Origin: Pelecanus crispus
Taxonomy: Eukaryota; Chordata; Aves; Pelecaniformes; Pelecanidae
Assembly: GCF_030463565.1 (NCBI RefSeq)
Contig: NC_134649.1
Coordinates: 3,049,501 to 3,113,500 of the forward strand
Direction of reading: 5' to 3'
Length of the DNA: 64,000 bases
In this document: in pieces, positions 11,601 through 24,700 of the stretch
How positions within the stretch are numbered: the first letter of the stretch is position 1
Layout: each line of letters starts with the position of its first letter
Notes under the pieces: model-generated
Seen by the model: the letters and a program-made list of their open reading frames with translations, nothing else
What the model was told of the DNA's origin: nothing
Databases searched by the model: none
Program-made: the position numbers and the translations under genes

Positions 11601-14600
11601 ATTATGATCTTCAGCGTGCCTCACTCTGTCTGTGGGCGTTCTGCTTGCCTGGGTTTCTTCAGTAGAGGACACATTTACTTGGCTTCCCACCTCCCTGCCT
11701 GCACTACCCAGAGCAAGATTAGGACTTCACATTCCTTTTCTTTGGTAGAAAGGGACAAATTATTGAGTAAGTGACACAGAAGAAGAATTGCTATGCATAT
11801 TAAACAGAGAATGATTGCTGACAGCATGCATTATGTAAAAGGCGAATCTGCACAAAATGAAATACAAACCTTGCTGGAATTTAGCTGTTAACCTGTAATG
11901 TCTATTGTAGGATTTACAGGTATTACATTGTCTTCTAGGGACTACCCAGCTCAAATTTTCTTACAATTCTCATAACGTACTAGTGGTCTTTCTGTTTCAG
12001 CTACATGTTGAACTTTTTCTTGTCATATCAAGCTTGTCTTCTATCATTGGTGTAGGTTGAGAGAGAATTATTCCAGAAAAAATACTTAATCTTTTTTCAA
12101 AAAAAAACCTTATCTTTTTTATAAAAAAACCATGGCCAACCTTGTGAAGTCTGTGGTTTTCTTTCAGTCTCAAGGTTTTCTCACTGCTTGTAAGAACCTC
12201 CTGGCCTCCTTTGTCATGGCATATGACAGGCTGAACTGCTGAGCTGAATGATAGTTGTGTTCTGCTCAGTGCTACTGGATTTACCATGTACACATATTAA
12301 GCAAAAAAGAAAAAAAAGTATGTTTCAAGTTTATTAACTTGGAGTGTTAGTAGAATGTCTTTCACATGGAAGTCTGTATTCAAGAGGTACACAGAGGTGC
12401 ATGTCTTGCTGTAGGCAGTGCAGCTGGTATGTTTGTAGCTATGGGTAGAGTCTGACCACAAATTATTCAGAAAACCAGGAATTATTTTATTAAGAAAAGG
12501 AAATATCTAATCTTTAGTTTAGTTCTCTCTAATTTATACACTCTTTGAGAGCTGTGTTTTATTAAGTTAGTTATTAATACTTTCTGTGTCACCACTGTGC
12601 TCAGTAGTGAACAAGCCAAAAGTGCGAGGCCTGCCTTGCTCTGCTGTGATTTCCATTGCTTTCACGCGGAGGTGAAGGTGAAATCCTTGTGCATTGCGGG
12701 GCTGGTGTACAGGAGCCTTTGCATGCAGGTAGATGATACAGACGACAGAGCACTGAGTAAATACTATGTGCCAGGAAAACCAAAAAAAGTGTCTTGTTTT
12801 CTGTGAGGTTAATGAGTTAAACTGGCTGACTGTGCAAGGTGGGGAGCAGAACAGCAGAGCCAGGGCTAGGAAAAGGGAAATAGGAAAGAACAGAAAACAA
12901 GGGGAGAGATGTAGGCAGAAGCTGTTACATTAGAAGACGACAGGAAGGAACAGGTTATCTGAGTAGCCTCATCTATGTTAAGTCAGAAAAACTTGAGATT
13001 TGCATCACTGTATAGCATTATTACTGTGACCTTATAGATCTTAGTGTTATCCATCTGTTATTGGTGAAGTCTCCTGTGTCTCACTTTCGTAATAGAGGGG
13101 CTTATTCAGCAGGAGTACTTGACCTGAAATCAATGGCTCAGACTTGAGATTGTAAATTAAACAGCTTTTGACTAGAGCTTAAGATTTTGTACTGCATAAG
13201 TGAAAATTCAGATAATAGCCATTCTATGAATAATATAGAAGCCAGACGCCAACAAACAAGCTGGTATGGAGACAGATGCAGTGGTCGTTTTACTTATCAC
13301 TCAATGACATTCAAAAGATAGTTGGCTATAATGCCAGTCAGATGGTATGTTTTTTGAAGAGTTTTAGTTGGAAATTAACATTGTATTTTAGAATTAGTAA
13401 CATTGGTGGTTCAGCATGGGGAAGAAAAAAAGATTGTGCATTTAGTATGTGTGGTTGAGGTAGAACTGAAGGAAGCTGCTGACATATTTGCTGCAATGGA
13501 TTTTGACAGAAAATTTGCAGGTTCACAGTCTTGGAAAGTGTTAAGTACTCAGATTGTCTCAGTTCCATGAATCTTCCCAGGAACTCAGTATGTTGCAAGA
13601 CAACTGTAAACAGCTTTTAGAAACCTTCAAGCCGTCAGTTGGGGTATGTTTGAAACCATCCTATATTTTTTAAAACATTATTTAGTGATGCCAAAAATTT
13701 AAAGACTATACACTAATCAGTAATTAAGTAAAATATTTTGCCTGGTGTAGTTCTGATATGATCCAGTAGGGACTATCCCACAGAATCAAGGTATCTGTTA
13801 CTTATACGTGCTCTCAAATAATGTCTCTCTTGTATGCTGGGCTTGTCACAATTATCCTTAATGTTTGGTTTTACCATTAAATTCAAGTAGTGATCACCAC
13901 GTGTTGCTGGAAATGTGCATGACTCTCTGGAAAATAGCTGTCTGCTTACTAAGCTGTGCTACACCTTCAGTGCACCTTGCAACATGGCACGATACTCTGC
14001 AGTAACTGTCAATGCATGCCAAAGGGTTCCTGAATCTGTTGGGCTTAAACTGCAAGGCTCTGTGATAAGTAGAGGGTAAACAGCTCCAGTGTTCTGTCTA
14101 CCAGGATATTTTTTCCTAATTCTCTTATTCCAAGAGAGAACCTCACATTGTATCAAAATGAGGGTGGATTGTCTGGCTGATGCCACTGTCCTACTGTTTT
14201 TACTGGATAAAGGAAATCTCTTCCTTCCCAATACTTCCTCCTGGGTTTCTGTATTCTGACCTGTTCTCAGAAGGCTCCTCTGCTTTTATACTGGGTAGCT
14301 TTTAGTCCCATGATATCAGCTATCATTTTTCAAACATATAAACAGGCCCCTTTCATTCAGGGTGTCTGAGAGAAACAGACAGAAGTAGCTTGGAACAAAT
14401 ACATCCATTTGCCCAAAAGTACATTACAACTGGAGGACGTAAAGGGAAGAAAAGAGGGAAGGTTTAACATCATGTTGGTAAGCCTTCAGCTTGTTACAGC
14501 TGATTGGGAATTGAATGGCGAAACAGGAAAATGCTGTTTCCTGGAACACGTGGGTCAAACATGAGAAAAAATATTGCAGACTAACCCAGTGACTCAGCTC

Positions 14601-17600
14601 AAACGGAGGGAATCAAGAGTCAAAACCCTAATTCAGATCCGTGGCTTGTACCTGATTTCTTTTTCCCATCCTAAATAAGAGCCTGAATCTTTGGCCTATA
14701 AAAGCAGTCTTTCTCTTGGTCTCAGATGATGGATAATTATGCATATACAAAGTGTAGCAGCGTCGTCTTTTTCTTTTTTCCTATCTATAGTGTCTAGATA
14801 TTATTTAAACCTTCAAGAATGTTTTCAGAAAGAAAAAAACCTGCCTGTTTTCCCCTCATATAATATATACAGATAAGTTGGAGGCTTCATTTAGGTGGAA
14901 AAGATCCCTTGTTTTAGGAATTACTTGTCAGATTCCGAGCTTTCAAGGCATGCTGCCAAACCTACCTTTTCTGCAGGCATCTGGTAAGTCAATGAACTGG
15001 TTTATAAGGAGTTATCATATAGTGATTACTTAGATGGCTTGTGGTAATGTTATAATGGCAGTTCAATTAATATGATAAGATCTTAATTGGTTGTGTAGAA
15101 TATTGTCTTTTAATCTATGCAACCGCCAAGGGTATAGCGGAGGTGCATATAAATCTGAATAAAACCAGAGCGCCTGTGCCTCCAACTTGCTTAGCCCCAG
15201 CATTTAGACCACTGGAGGTAGAAGAGGGCACTCATTTTCCCCCAGTGACTGATAAAATTGTTGGTGAAAATTCTGTCCATAGAAGGGATATAGAAAGGTA
15301 CTGTCTCCAAAACCAGAGGCTCTAAGTCCTACTTGGAGAAATGAGGTGCTTGAACAGCAAAGGAGTATGTTTGACAGTCATTTTAAAGGCCAAAAGAGCA
15401 ACAAGTGGACCTGAAAACACCCACTTAATGAATTTCAGCTAAAAAGTTGGGCTTTGTAAGTAGACGCTTTAACAAATCCGCGTTACTGAGCTCAGTTTGT
15501 GACTCCTGGACATTTTCAAGTTTAGGTATGGACCTCTGTATAGGAACTGTAAATCAAAGGATGGGAGGCTTGTTTTTTCTTAACTACGTTTCACCAGCCT
15601 ATTAGAAGTGTCTTCAGCACCCAGGAAATCCTAGACCAGTTCCAAATCTGAGAACTGGGCACAGAGAAAGGCATGCTTTACAAACCGGGAAGCCCAACTG
15701 TGTACAAATTTACCTGACTGGTATGCACAGGCGAGGTGTACGTGCTTGCAGATTAATTAGGTTTTAACTATCCATGCACATACCCAATTTGCATGGGCAA
15801 TTACGGCATTGCTGCAGGCCATCCATGCTCCCTTTTTGTATGCAGTCCCTAAATTCTACATTTGAAAATGAGCCCTTAGGGTTAGTTTAGATGGCAGGGA
15901 GCCTTCTGGGGGGAGTTGTTGTGGTTTGGTGGGAGGTGTTGTGCTTAAATGGAGGTCTCACTTTCACAGGAAAGAAATTAAATGTACTAGGGTGCAGGAT
16001 ATAGGCCTAAAGGAAAATATGGTACATGTTAATCCAGCCAGCTGCTTTTTCTTCCACTCAGTTTTTGAAAAACAATATGTTTAATTGATGGGCTAACAAA
16101 AAGTCACAAATCTTCATCTGTACCAAAGCGGCATTATTGTAGAAACACTGCATAAATAATATTTAGTCACCTAGTTTAGAGTATAATTATTTCCATTTAA
16201 GTTTGTATCATCTGAATGCAATGGGGCATGGTAATGTATTAGCCAGCAGGGCTGTCAAACTGATTTGTGGTTTTTCAGTTCATATGTATTTATATATCTA
16301 TTGGTGTTGCCATGTTGAATGCTCACTGTTGTATAAATGCAGAAGAAAGCTGAGTGTTAGAAAACAAAACAGTAAACCAGAGAGGCAAAATACCTGTATA
16401 GCTCAGGTGATGATCAACCACATCTGGAATATTTTACTCACCTAAAGTTTTAAGGTATGGTCATGTGAATTTCATGGAGTGGCCGATTTTGGTTGTTGAA
16501 GTACACAGTCAGTTCCCAAGCATTACCTTACTCCACGGAAGTGTTTAGGCCTTGGAACACAAGAGCAGATCAATTGGTGGCAAGTCAAGCTGGTGCTGTT
16601 TTAAAAATCCCCAGATAGGTGACACAAACTCTTAGCAATGCTGTAGCTCTGCCCTACGTTGACAGATAAACCTATGGCTGTAATGCTTCTGTTTCCATGC
16701 ACACACTACTTGTATCTCACTTTTCAAATACTGGTTGGGTCATTTGTGTATAACTGCCATGGTGCTTCTTGCTCCAGGTTTATGCCTGAAGCTTTTCTTT
16801 GCTGCTACAGGTTGCCTTGGTCTTAAAATTGTAAAGGAGCTGTGGTAGAAGACTTTCTGAAGGATCTGAAAGGTACAAACTTTGTGGATCAGTTTTGACA
16901 GTTTTACACAGAGGAGGGTATGGCGAAAATGCGAAGAGGTGTGAATGGTTAAGGTGAACAACTGGGACATAGATCACGGGGAGGAGATGGTAATCCACAG
17001 TGGGGGGGCGGGGAGGAGGAGGGGAAGAGCATTAACTGCTTGATTTTGGCCCTGAAAGCAAGAACAACCTTACTGTGATGAGAGGAGGGGTACCAGTGCA
17101 AAGATTCAAAGGTTTTTACCTGGTTTAATAATTCGGAGTTTCTTGACTATTAAAGTAAAACGGTTCTTCAGTGAGAGCCAGAATTCAGCCTGTCATTAAT
17201 GAAATTAGTTCCATAGTTCCAGCACAGACTGGAGGGGACATGAGATAGCTAGCAGCCAGCTGGGCCATCGCAGTAGGTATTACTTGCACTTCTGAGTAAC
17301 TCTCTCTGCATCGCAAAAAAATCATGCTAAGCTAATGCAGATATTTTGCTATTCTTCGTCTTCAGTGTTCAGGTTGTTCATTTCCCACGTTGCATGTAGC
17401 CTAAGAATAAACAGAAACTGCAGTTTTCAGAGAGCAAGTGAGCATTTACCTAATTGTCTTGAGCACATGTTCCCTCAGTTAGAGAAGCATTCTGCCTTTA
17501 TTCTGTTTTTCCACCTCTGCCTTTTTATTAGGAAAGAGGACTGCTGCATCTTTAATGCACTACTTTACAACCTTTTATGTAGAAAGATTAACAAAAAGGA

Positions 17601-20600
17601 ACCACACTTAATTTAAGATGACAACTTAGGTTTGCCTCTGGATTCTTTTTGGCAGACGTTCTCTTAGTAAATTACATTTGACAACCTGAAATAAATTCAA
17701 ACCAAGATTTATGCCTGCATTTGCTCACAGGGCTGTGGTTCATCAGACTGTGTGGTTAAAAAGCTATGAAAAGTAACAACTAATTTAAAAATTTATTTTT
17801 AGACAACCTACATGGGCTACCGATGCTAAAAGTTTGTTTAAGAAAAATCAGGTTTCTGAAAATGTGGAGGGTAATTTTTCAGTTGATAATAGAGTTAGTT
17901 ATAGATGTTTGTGCAAGAAAAAAGAAAACAATGTTACAAAACAAGAAGAAATGAGTCATAATGATACATTTTCAGCTGCAGCTTAACACAAAAAAAGGTT
18001 TTAAAAACATAACCAAGGACATGGCATCTTTGAAATTTTTCCCAAAGGAGAAGTCAATGTTAGCCAAGATTGCCAGAATTTACTTTAGCTATTACTATGG
18101 ATGAATAATTATGCTCAATTCAGCCAGTGATATGGGTTCACAGCAGGTTAATTGGTAATAATGGGTTTCATTCCAAACAGTGAGGAATGATATTTCAACA
18201 AAAAAAGTGCTCTCACTGAGAGCTGAAGATGTCCTTGCTTTCAGTGCTTCATATTCACAATAACACGTATAGGAGACTGGTGTTCTTGTTTCTGTGGCAT
18301 TGAGTTGCCCTCAGTTGCTCATGGCTATTGAAAGAGGATGCAACAACGTGAAGCATCATCTAAGCTGTGCAACCTGGTCCTGCTTTTTTTTTTTCTTCTT
18401 CTTTTCCTCCCCCCGACTAAAATTTGCATTCCTTGGGACTGGACAAAGGAGAACAGAGAGATCTTGTTAAAATCACTGATGCAGATAGACCTTTATCTCT
18501 GGAACAGAGGTTCCATAGGTGTAAACACAGAGTTAGTCATTTGAAGTAAGGCATGCTGTTATTAATTGGACAAAAGAATTTTCTGTGCTTGTGAATGTGC
18601 TTGTGCCCACTGCATAGCACAGGAGTTCTCCATCCCTCCCTCAGTCTTGTACGCTACACCATATAAATAATGACGAAGCAGGAATAAGTCTATTGATTGT
18701 GATCTGGCTGAAAGCAGGATCTGAGCCTCTCAGTTCAGAATCTTCTCTCACTTCAGCATCTTCCTCTAGGGCATGGGTATCATTTGTCATGTACAGCATC
18801 CCAGGAATGAGGAATATTAGTGTGTAAGACAAGAGAAGATATGAACACAATTCATCCTGAATAAGCCTCCTCACCTGGATTATACCCTAAGTCGTCTCTC
18901 TTTAAGTGTTCTGTCAAGTTCTTCCATCCTTCAACTTCTGTGAACCTGTATGATTTCCTGTCTCAGCATTCAAGTCCTTGCTTTCCTGTTGCTACCTAGG
19001 TTGTACTTTCTGCATTTGAGGATCCTAGTGACTCTATCAGAAACTCCCCAGACTGCAGTGAGTAAATACCTATTTAAAAAAGAAAAAAAAAAAAAAAGAA
19101 CCCCCTCAAAATCTAGTCCTTTCATTACTTTTCTTCAAAAAGAGGGAAAAAACTAAACCTCTGTATGCATGCTCAGAAGCAGCTAAATCTAGTTCTGTTG
19201 GGTTTGTATGCAAGTCATTCCATACAAGGAGAAGTTGGAAATACATTAACAGGACACTTCCAAGGTTGAAATATTTGGGCCGTTATTTTCTTCTCTGCCC
19301 TAACTGATTTTTTTGTAAAGTTCCCCAGAGACGAAAATGCTATTACAGCGTTTGGATTCTTCCTCTTTATTTTTGATGAGCCAAATGCACCACACCATGC
19401 CTTGGGATCTGTTGTAGCTATAGTACATGGTGAGTATATGTACCTGAGCACTGAATTGTGCCTGTAAATGTCTTCCCTCAGCCTCCTGAAGCTTGAAATC
19501 AACAGGACTGTTGGAATGTGCTCTGCCACAGGTGCCATAAATCCTGTGCTCCTGGTTGGGTAGCCCAGCTGTAACGAGTCAGGCTTGCCTATCCATTCAA
19601 CTCTATTCCTCAGACTTTTCTTCCAAAATACTCAGTGTATTTCCTATAAGCAATATCAGCTGCAAAGTATGGGAACACAGATGCAAATGTCAAAATTTGT
19701 TATGTTTAGACATAATAAGAGAATGTAGCGATATTTCAATGGATTTTTTTTTAGTGGAAAAGTAATCGATATTAGCCTCCATTCATGCTTACCTATGCAG
19801 GACCTGGTGCTGTGGATAATCAGCTCAGCTGGGATTCTGAGTGTCCTTCCAAACCTAAGTTTTAGATAATAGGAAAACATTATCCTATTGGACTTCCTAT
19901 GGACAGTGCAGGCTTCTTCTCTGCTGAGTTTTCTAGTGTTTTGTCTTGATGACTGTGCTGCTTGTTTTATATAAACTTTCCATCCATTTTGTAGATCTTC
20001 TTGTCAAAAAGTCTCCACTAGTATTCCATTTCAATATTCTTTCTTATTCTTTTCTTATTTCTTCTCTGTTTAGTCCCGTGTGATCCTTCTCCTTCCTTGC
20101 TGTTTGTGATCTTCAAGCAGAAGGAGGCTTTTGTTAGCTGTCTTGAGGAAGGCTGGAGCCTGCACTAAAAGACAGTCACCCCCATCTTATGTTGACACAG
20201 ATAACCCTGAAATACTGACCAGCACTTGTCTGTTCCTCTCCCCAAAGGTCTAGGCTAGTGACTGCTTTGCCTATCATTAATTGCTACCACCCGGAAACCT
20301 CACCTTGGACTTTTAAAACCTTATGTGGTGTTTTGTCTAAAAGTTTGTCTCAGATACAAATTGCAGGTAATTGTCTACATCCGTCATTCTTCACTGTGCT
20401 TCACGAAACATGAAATGGTTCTGCACTGGTGTCTTGACTTCTCTGTTTCACTTCCTTTTCTGCCCATCCGTGCCATTAAGGAAGTTTTGCTTCCAAGGTC
20501 TGCAAAGGGCAGGTAGGATGAAGTCTCAGGTATTGGAATACTAGCATATTAGAACACCACCACTGCGTTCCCCCCAAGAATAATAAGATGTACAGCATAT

Positions 20601-21753
20601 GTCTTGGGTAAAATAACCTTTTGCTTCAGGCTTTATGACTCCTGGGAGCTGTATTTTACCCTGAGGAAATATTTTACTGCTTTTGTTCCCTGAGTCTGCC
20701 ACTAGAGTGCTAATATATAATATGCTCTCCACGCAAAAAACGAGGTGACCTATACATCATACATTCAAATTCAGGAAGCTGATTCTGATTTCACTAACCA
20801 AGAAGGAACTCTCCTCCAGTCACTGAGGTTATTCCAATCTGAAGCTGGTGAAAATAATGTGTTAAACCCTGAGATTGTTCTGCGACGACAGCAGTAGAGC
20901 TTTTCCGAGTGCATTTCTTGCAGTGTAAGTCACTTGGATTCAGATCCTTAGCTTAAGTGAACCAGTGTTATTCTACTGAAGCTTTGAAACAATCCAAGAA
21001 CTCTGCTCACATCCTTAGGCAAGTAAGAAGGATATCATGTGATGCTCTGATTTAGGAGCAGATCTAACACTTTTAAAAGTCCAATGAAAAAAATCAGAGA
21101 CTCCTTTGCATTTGAATGAATTTTGAACAACACAAGTTACTTAAAAATAATTCAAATTTATTTTTCAAATAAAGTTTTGAGATGCTGCTGCTATAGCAGC
21201 TGAATAAGTTTTACAGATGTGACAGGAGTGCTTTGAAATGTAGCAAAACTCTCTTTTTAGACTATGTTGAAGAGCTAGAAATTGTTTACCTTAGAATAGA
21301 AAAGGATAATAAATTTACATAATAAATGATGAGCAGTCTGGATTATGTGGATCAAACATTCAGATCATCTTGTCTTATAATTCCAATGGAATTTAAAGTT
21401 ACAAAGATGAAAAGGAAAGATGTGAAACAGCACTACACAGTATCTCAGAGGTCAAGCATTTGGCATAATTCAAATGAAAAATCAGGCATTCACGTAAATG
21501 ATTAAATAGCATGTAAGTAGTAAGGAATCTGAACTACTTGGACTGCTCTTTTGACTAAATGTAGCGGTCTTTAATTTCCTTGTATTCCTGTAATATTTTC
21601 AGTTTCACAGGTACTCTGAAACAGCAATGACAGTATGATGAGTTTTATCAGCTTAAGAAAAGCTCTGATTCTCCTGAATTTCTATATCAGGATGTGGATT
21701 CTTTCAACCATAAGCATAATCTTAATTATTTATATATTGATTGTATGCATTTT
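8616..21753. other. Non-coding DNA, no gene seen
   Basis: I recognise no exon, RNA gene or mobile element. Open frames up to about 100 codons (for example minus 11997-12293) lack domains, and their composition is consistent with chance. Short homopolymer tracts are common, such as the A tract near 19083-19098. Anciently diverged repeats that cannot be seen by eye are likely. Confidence 0.5.
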
Positions 21754-21771
21754 TATATATATATATATATA
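21754..21771. repeat. (TA)n microsatellite
   Basis: About nine uninterrupted TA units, followed by AATAAAG. A simple repeat, probably variable in length. Confidence 0.85.
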
Positions 21772-24700
21772 ATAAAGATAATTTCTGACCCGCACTCTAG
21801 GAGATTGATTGGTGTAAAATCAACTTGTTGATTTTTATTATGCTTTAAGTAGTGGGAATGGTTTTGATTGACATCCCACAATGATATTAATAATATTGTT
21901 TGTATATTTTCATGAGTGTAATTCAGCTAAATGAGGATCTAGATCTGCAATGACAACATATTAATTTTGTAATAGTACAAACATCTATCTTTTGATAATG
22001 CAACTTTTATGTTCCCCTTTAATTTCTTGAGCTGCTCCTGTACTAGCATGCAGGAGTGGATGGAAGCTGCTACAGAATTATCATCCATCACAATTTATAA
22101 AAACTTTTTAGCAGTGTGTGGGTTGTCTCATGCTTACAGCAAGGATATAATTCACTTGCTGGTTTCTGCTGCTGAGGAAACGGAGCCTTTCTCTGAGACC
22201 AACAGGAATTGTGCTTTAGTTACATGTGCTGTTACCTCCTGATCCTCCTATCACTTCACTCTAAGAACACAGCACAGCCTTATCTCACAAAGGGAAGAAG
22301 CGTAAACAATTTTTCCTTACCATTAAAGCATATGCCTCTGAAACATTTCTTAACCAAATGGGTCAGGATAGTAAAGACACAATTATAGTCAGCGCCTTTC
22401 CATCATGATGATCATGGAAACACTCCTACATCAGTGAGGTTCTTTGTCATCTTCCCAGTAAATAAATGGTTCCGTTGAATAATTCCACTGATGTCAATCA
22501 GAAGGAACTGGTTATGTCGCGCTCATGTGTATGTATATACATTATATGTGTATACATGTATATAATGTTTATATAATGCCATATGAACAACGAGTGTAAG
22601 TTGGAAGGCCTGGACCTATAACCAAAGTTCAGTGTCTGCCACTGATACCAAGCATAAGTTGCTGAACTGTAATGAAAGTGAAAAACAAACTAGAGCATGG
22701 AACTACTTTACTGGTACAGGTGGTTTTGATGGACATTCAGGTGTATCCTGTACTATTCTGGCAAAAATCAATACCTAAGTTCCTTCAGTGTTGTTTCAAA
22801 AATTGTACAGTGCTTAGAAAGCGACTAGTTCAGCAAACAGCTTTCGAGGTGTGTGAGTATATATGAGTGGTGGTGATTTAAAGCTATGAGTTCACTTTTT
22901 AAAAAGTTAGTGGACAGAAAGTGATCGGTAAATTAGATTATAAAAAAGCAAAAGGTTTGCAGGTTTTTTGCTGCAAAACTCTCATTGGTCTTGATTTACA
23001 AGTCACCACCCTTCCTAAATTCTTGCAAGGCCTCTGTATCAGCCATTCATATGGAGTAGACACTTGAGCTAGCAGATATGAGCAGAAAACAGTTTTGGCT
23101 TTTTAGAAAAATGAAGTCCCCTGTGGTGTCAGTTGAGGTAGCGGCTGCAGGGATTTATAAACCATAAGGTGAAACATTTGGAAAAGTGCTGCTGGATCCC
23201 TCAATCCTCAGACATGATTCCAAAGAGCTTAATTTTAAGAGAGTAGATGTTCAGTAGTTTTTGAAACCAACGCCAGAGATTTTACATATCCTGCAAAATA
23301 ATAAATTATAGTTTACTTTGAAATATCTGATCAAAATATTAGTCATTACTTGCATTTGTCTTCTTGGTACTAGTTAAGCAAATGCACATGAAAAATCACA
23401 CTGTTTCCATACGAAACAAGTAAGAGCTGAATACTTGTTGCAAAAAAAAAAAAAAAAAGTGGTTTTAAGAACCACTGACCTGTAAAAATTACGTTTAAAC
23501 TATATTCTACTGCATTTTTCACATTGAAGACATGAAGATCATATCTAGTACATTTTCAGCATCTGGCAGTGATTTGTGGCATTAAACCTTATAGGCATTT
23601 GCACGTATGTAACGTTAGGCCACATCACTTTATTTGAAAAAATCAGTTTTAGATAAACCAATGATGACTTTGTTAAATGTGGAGTACAATGCTTTTGCGC
23701 AGGAATCCTCCTTTTATCCAAAGGTCTTAGAACTTGATACCTCTTCCCCTTAAAAAAGTAAACAAAACTCTAACCTTCCTTCAGAAATTCATCAGAAAGG
23801 TCAGCACTCTGTTCCCTCCAATTTCCCAGGCTCAGCTGGGAGCTGATTAAAGCTGCCAGTTACGACTTGTCAGTTCTGTCAGAGACAACTATATAAACTC
23901 TTTGTTATTCACTTTGCTGTGTATTATAAACATATTTATCTTCTTCTGTCAGGCGCTGACTGGACAGGTGCTAGAGGAGCAGTAAAGCTGTAACATTAAA
24001 TGCTCTAACAATGTCATTACTTAGTAACTCACCACAGAAACATGGGCAGAATATTCAGGAACTTTCTCTAGTTCCTCCTCTTATAGGTGACTGGAGTGGT
24101 TGGAGGAAAAATCTTTGCTATTCCAGGAGGTTTCCAGCAAGTGTATGTCTGTGTAAAATCAGAATATATGACTGTGGCTGTTCATTATTTTGCGTCTTTG
24201 GGACGATGCTTTGGGGCTGGTTTTGATATCCAATGTTTTTGATAAGAAAATACAACAAACTTGGATAATAAAGAGCATCTTAGGACTATGTAGATTACAT
24301 TTTGATTTGGAGAAAGAGTAGAATATTGTAATCAGAATCTCAGAATAGCTTTTGAAAGAACCAGTGTTGCTGGACATAACAGGAGCAAGAAGAAGTGTAA
24401 ATCCCATGTAGTAGAAAAATGCACCGGCAAGGAAATGTAACAGCAAATTGTGCAGGCTGACGACAGGAGAGTTTCTGGCCCAGGAGACAAGAAAAAGATA
24501 CAAAAACTTCTTAGATTTCTGAACCATGTCATAAAATTTGTGTCCATCCAGAGCACCACCTGGGAGCATTATTTTGCAAAGATACCCAGTGACCTGTCTT
24601 CAGTCTAAATCAAGAGATAGAGAAATATAGAGAAAGTAGTTGGAGAGAATCTCGTCCCGCTTCTATGATAATAAGCCCAAGCGAGGAGATGCTTCCAGGC

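Noticed and set aside
11997..12293. 98-codon open frame on the minus strand
   Set aside because: Part of it comes from A and T runs (12100-12127) giving Lys/Phe-rich low-complexity sequence. No family was recognised.
24159..24569. 136-codon open frame on the minus strand
   Set aside because: It has no recognised domain and an uneven hydrophobic composition with no coding-type pattern. It has no convincing splice context, so chance is the better explanation.
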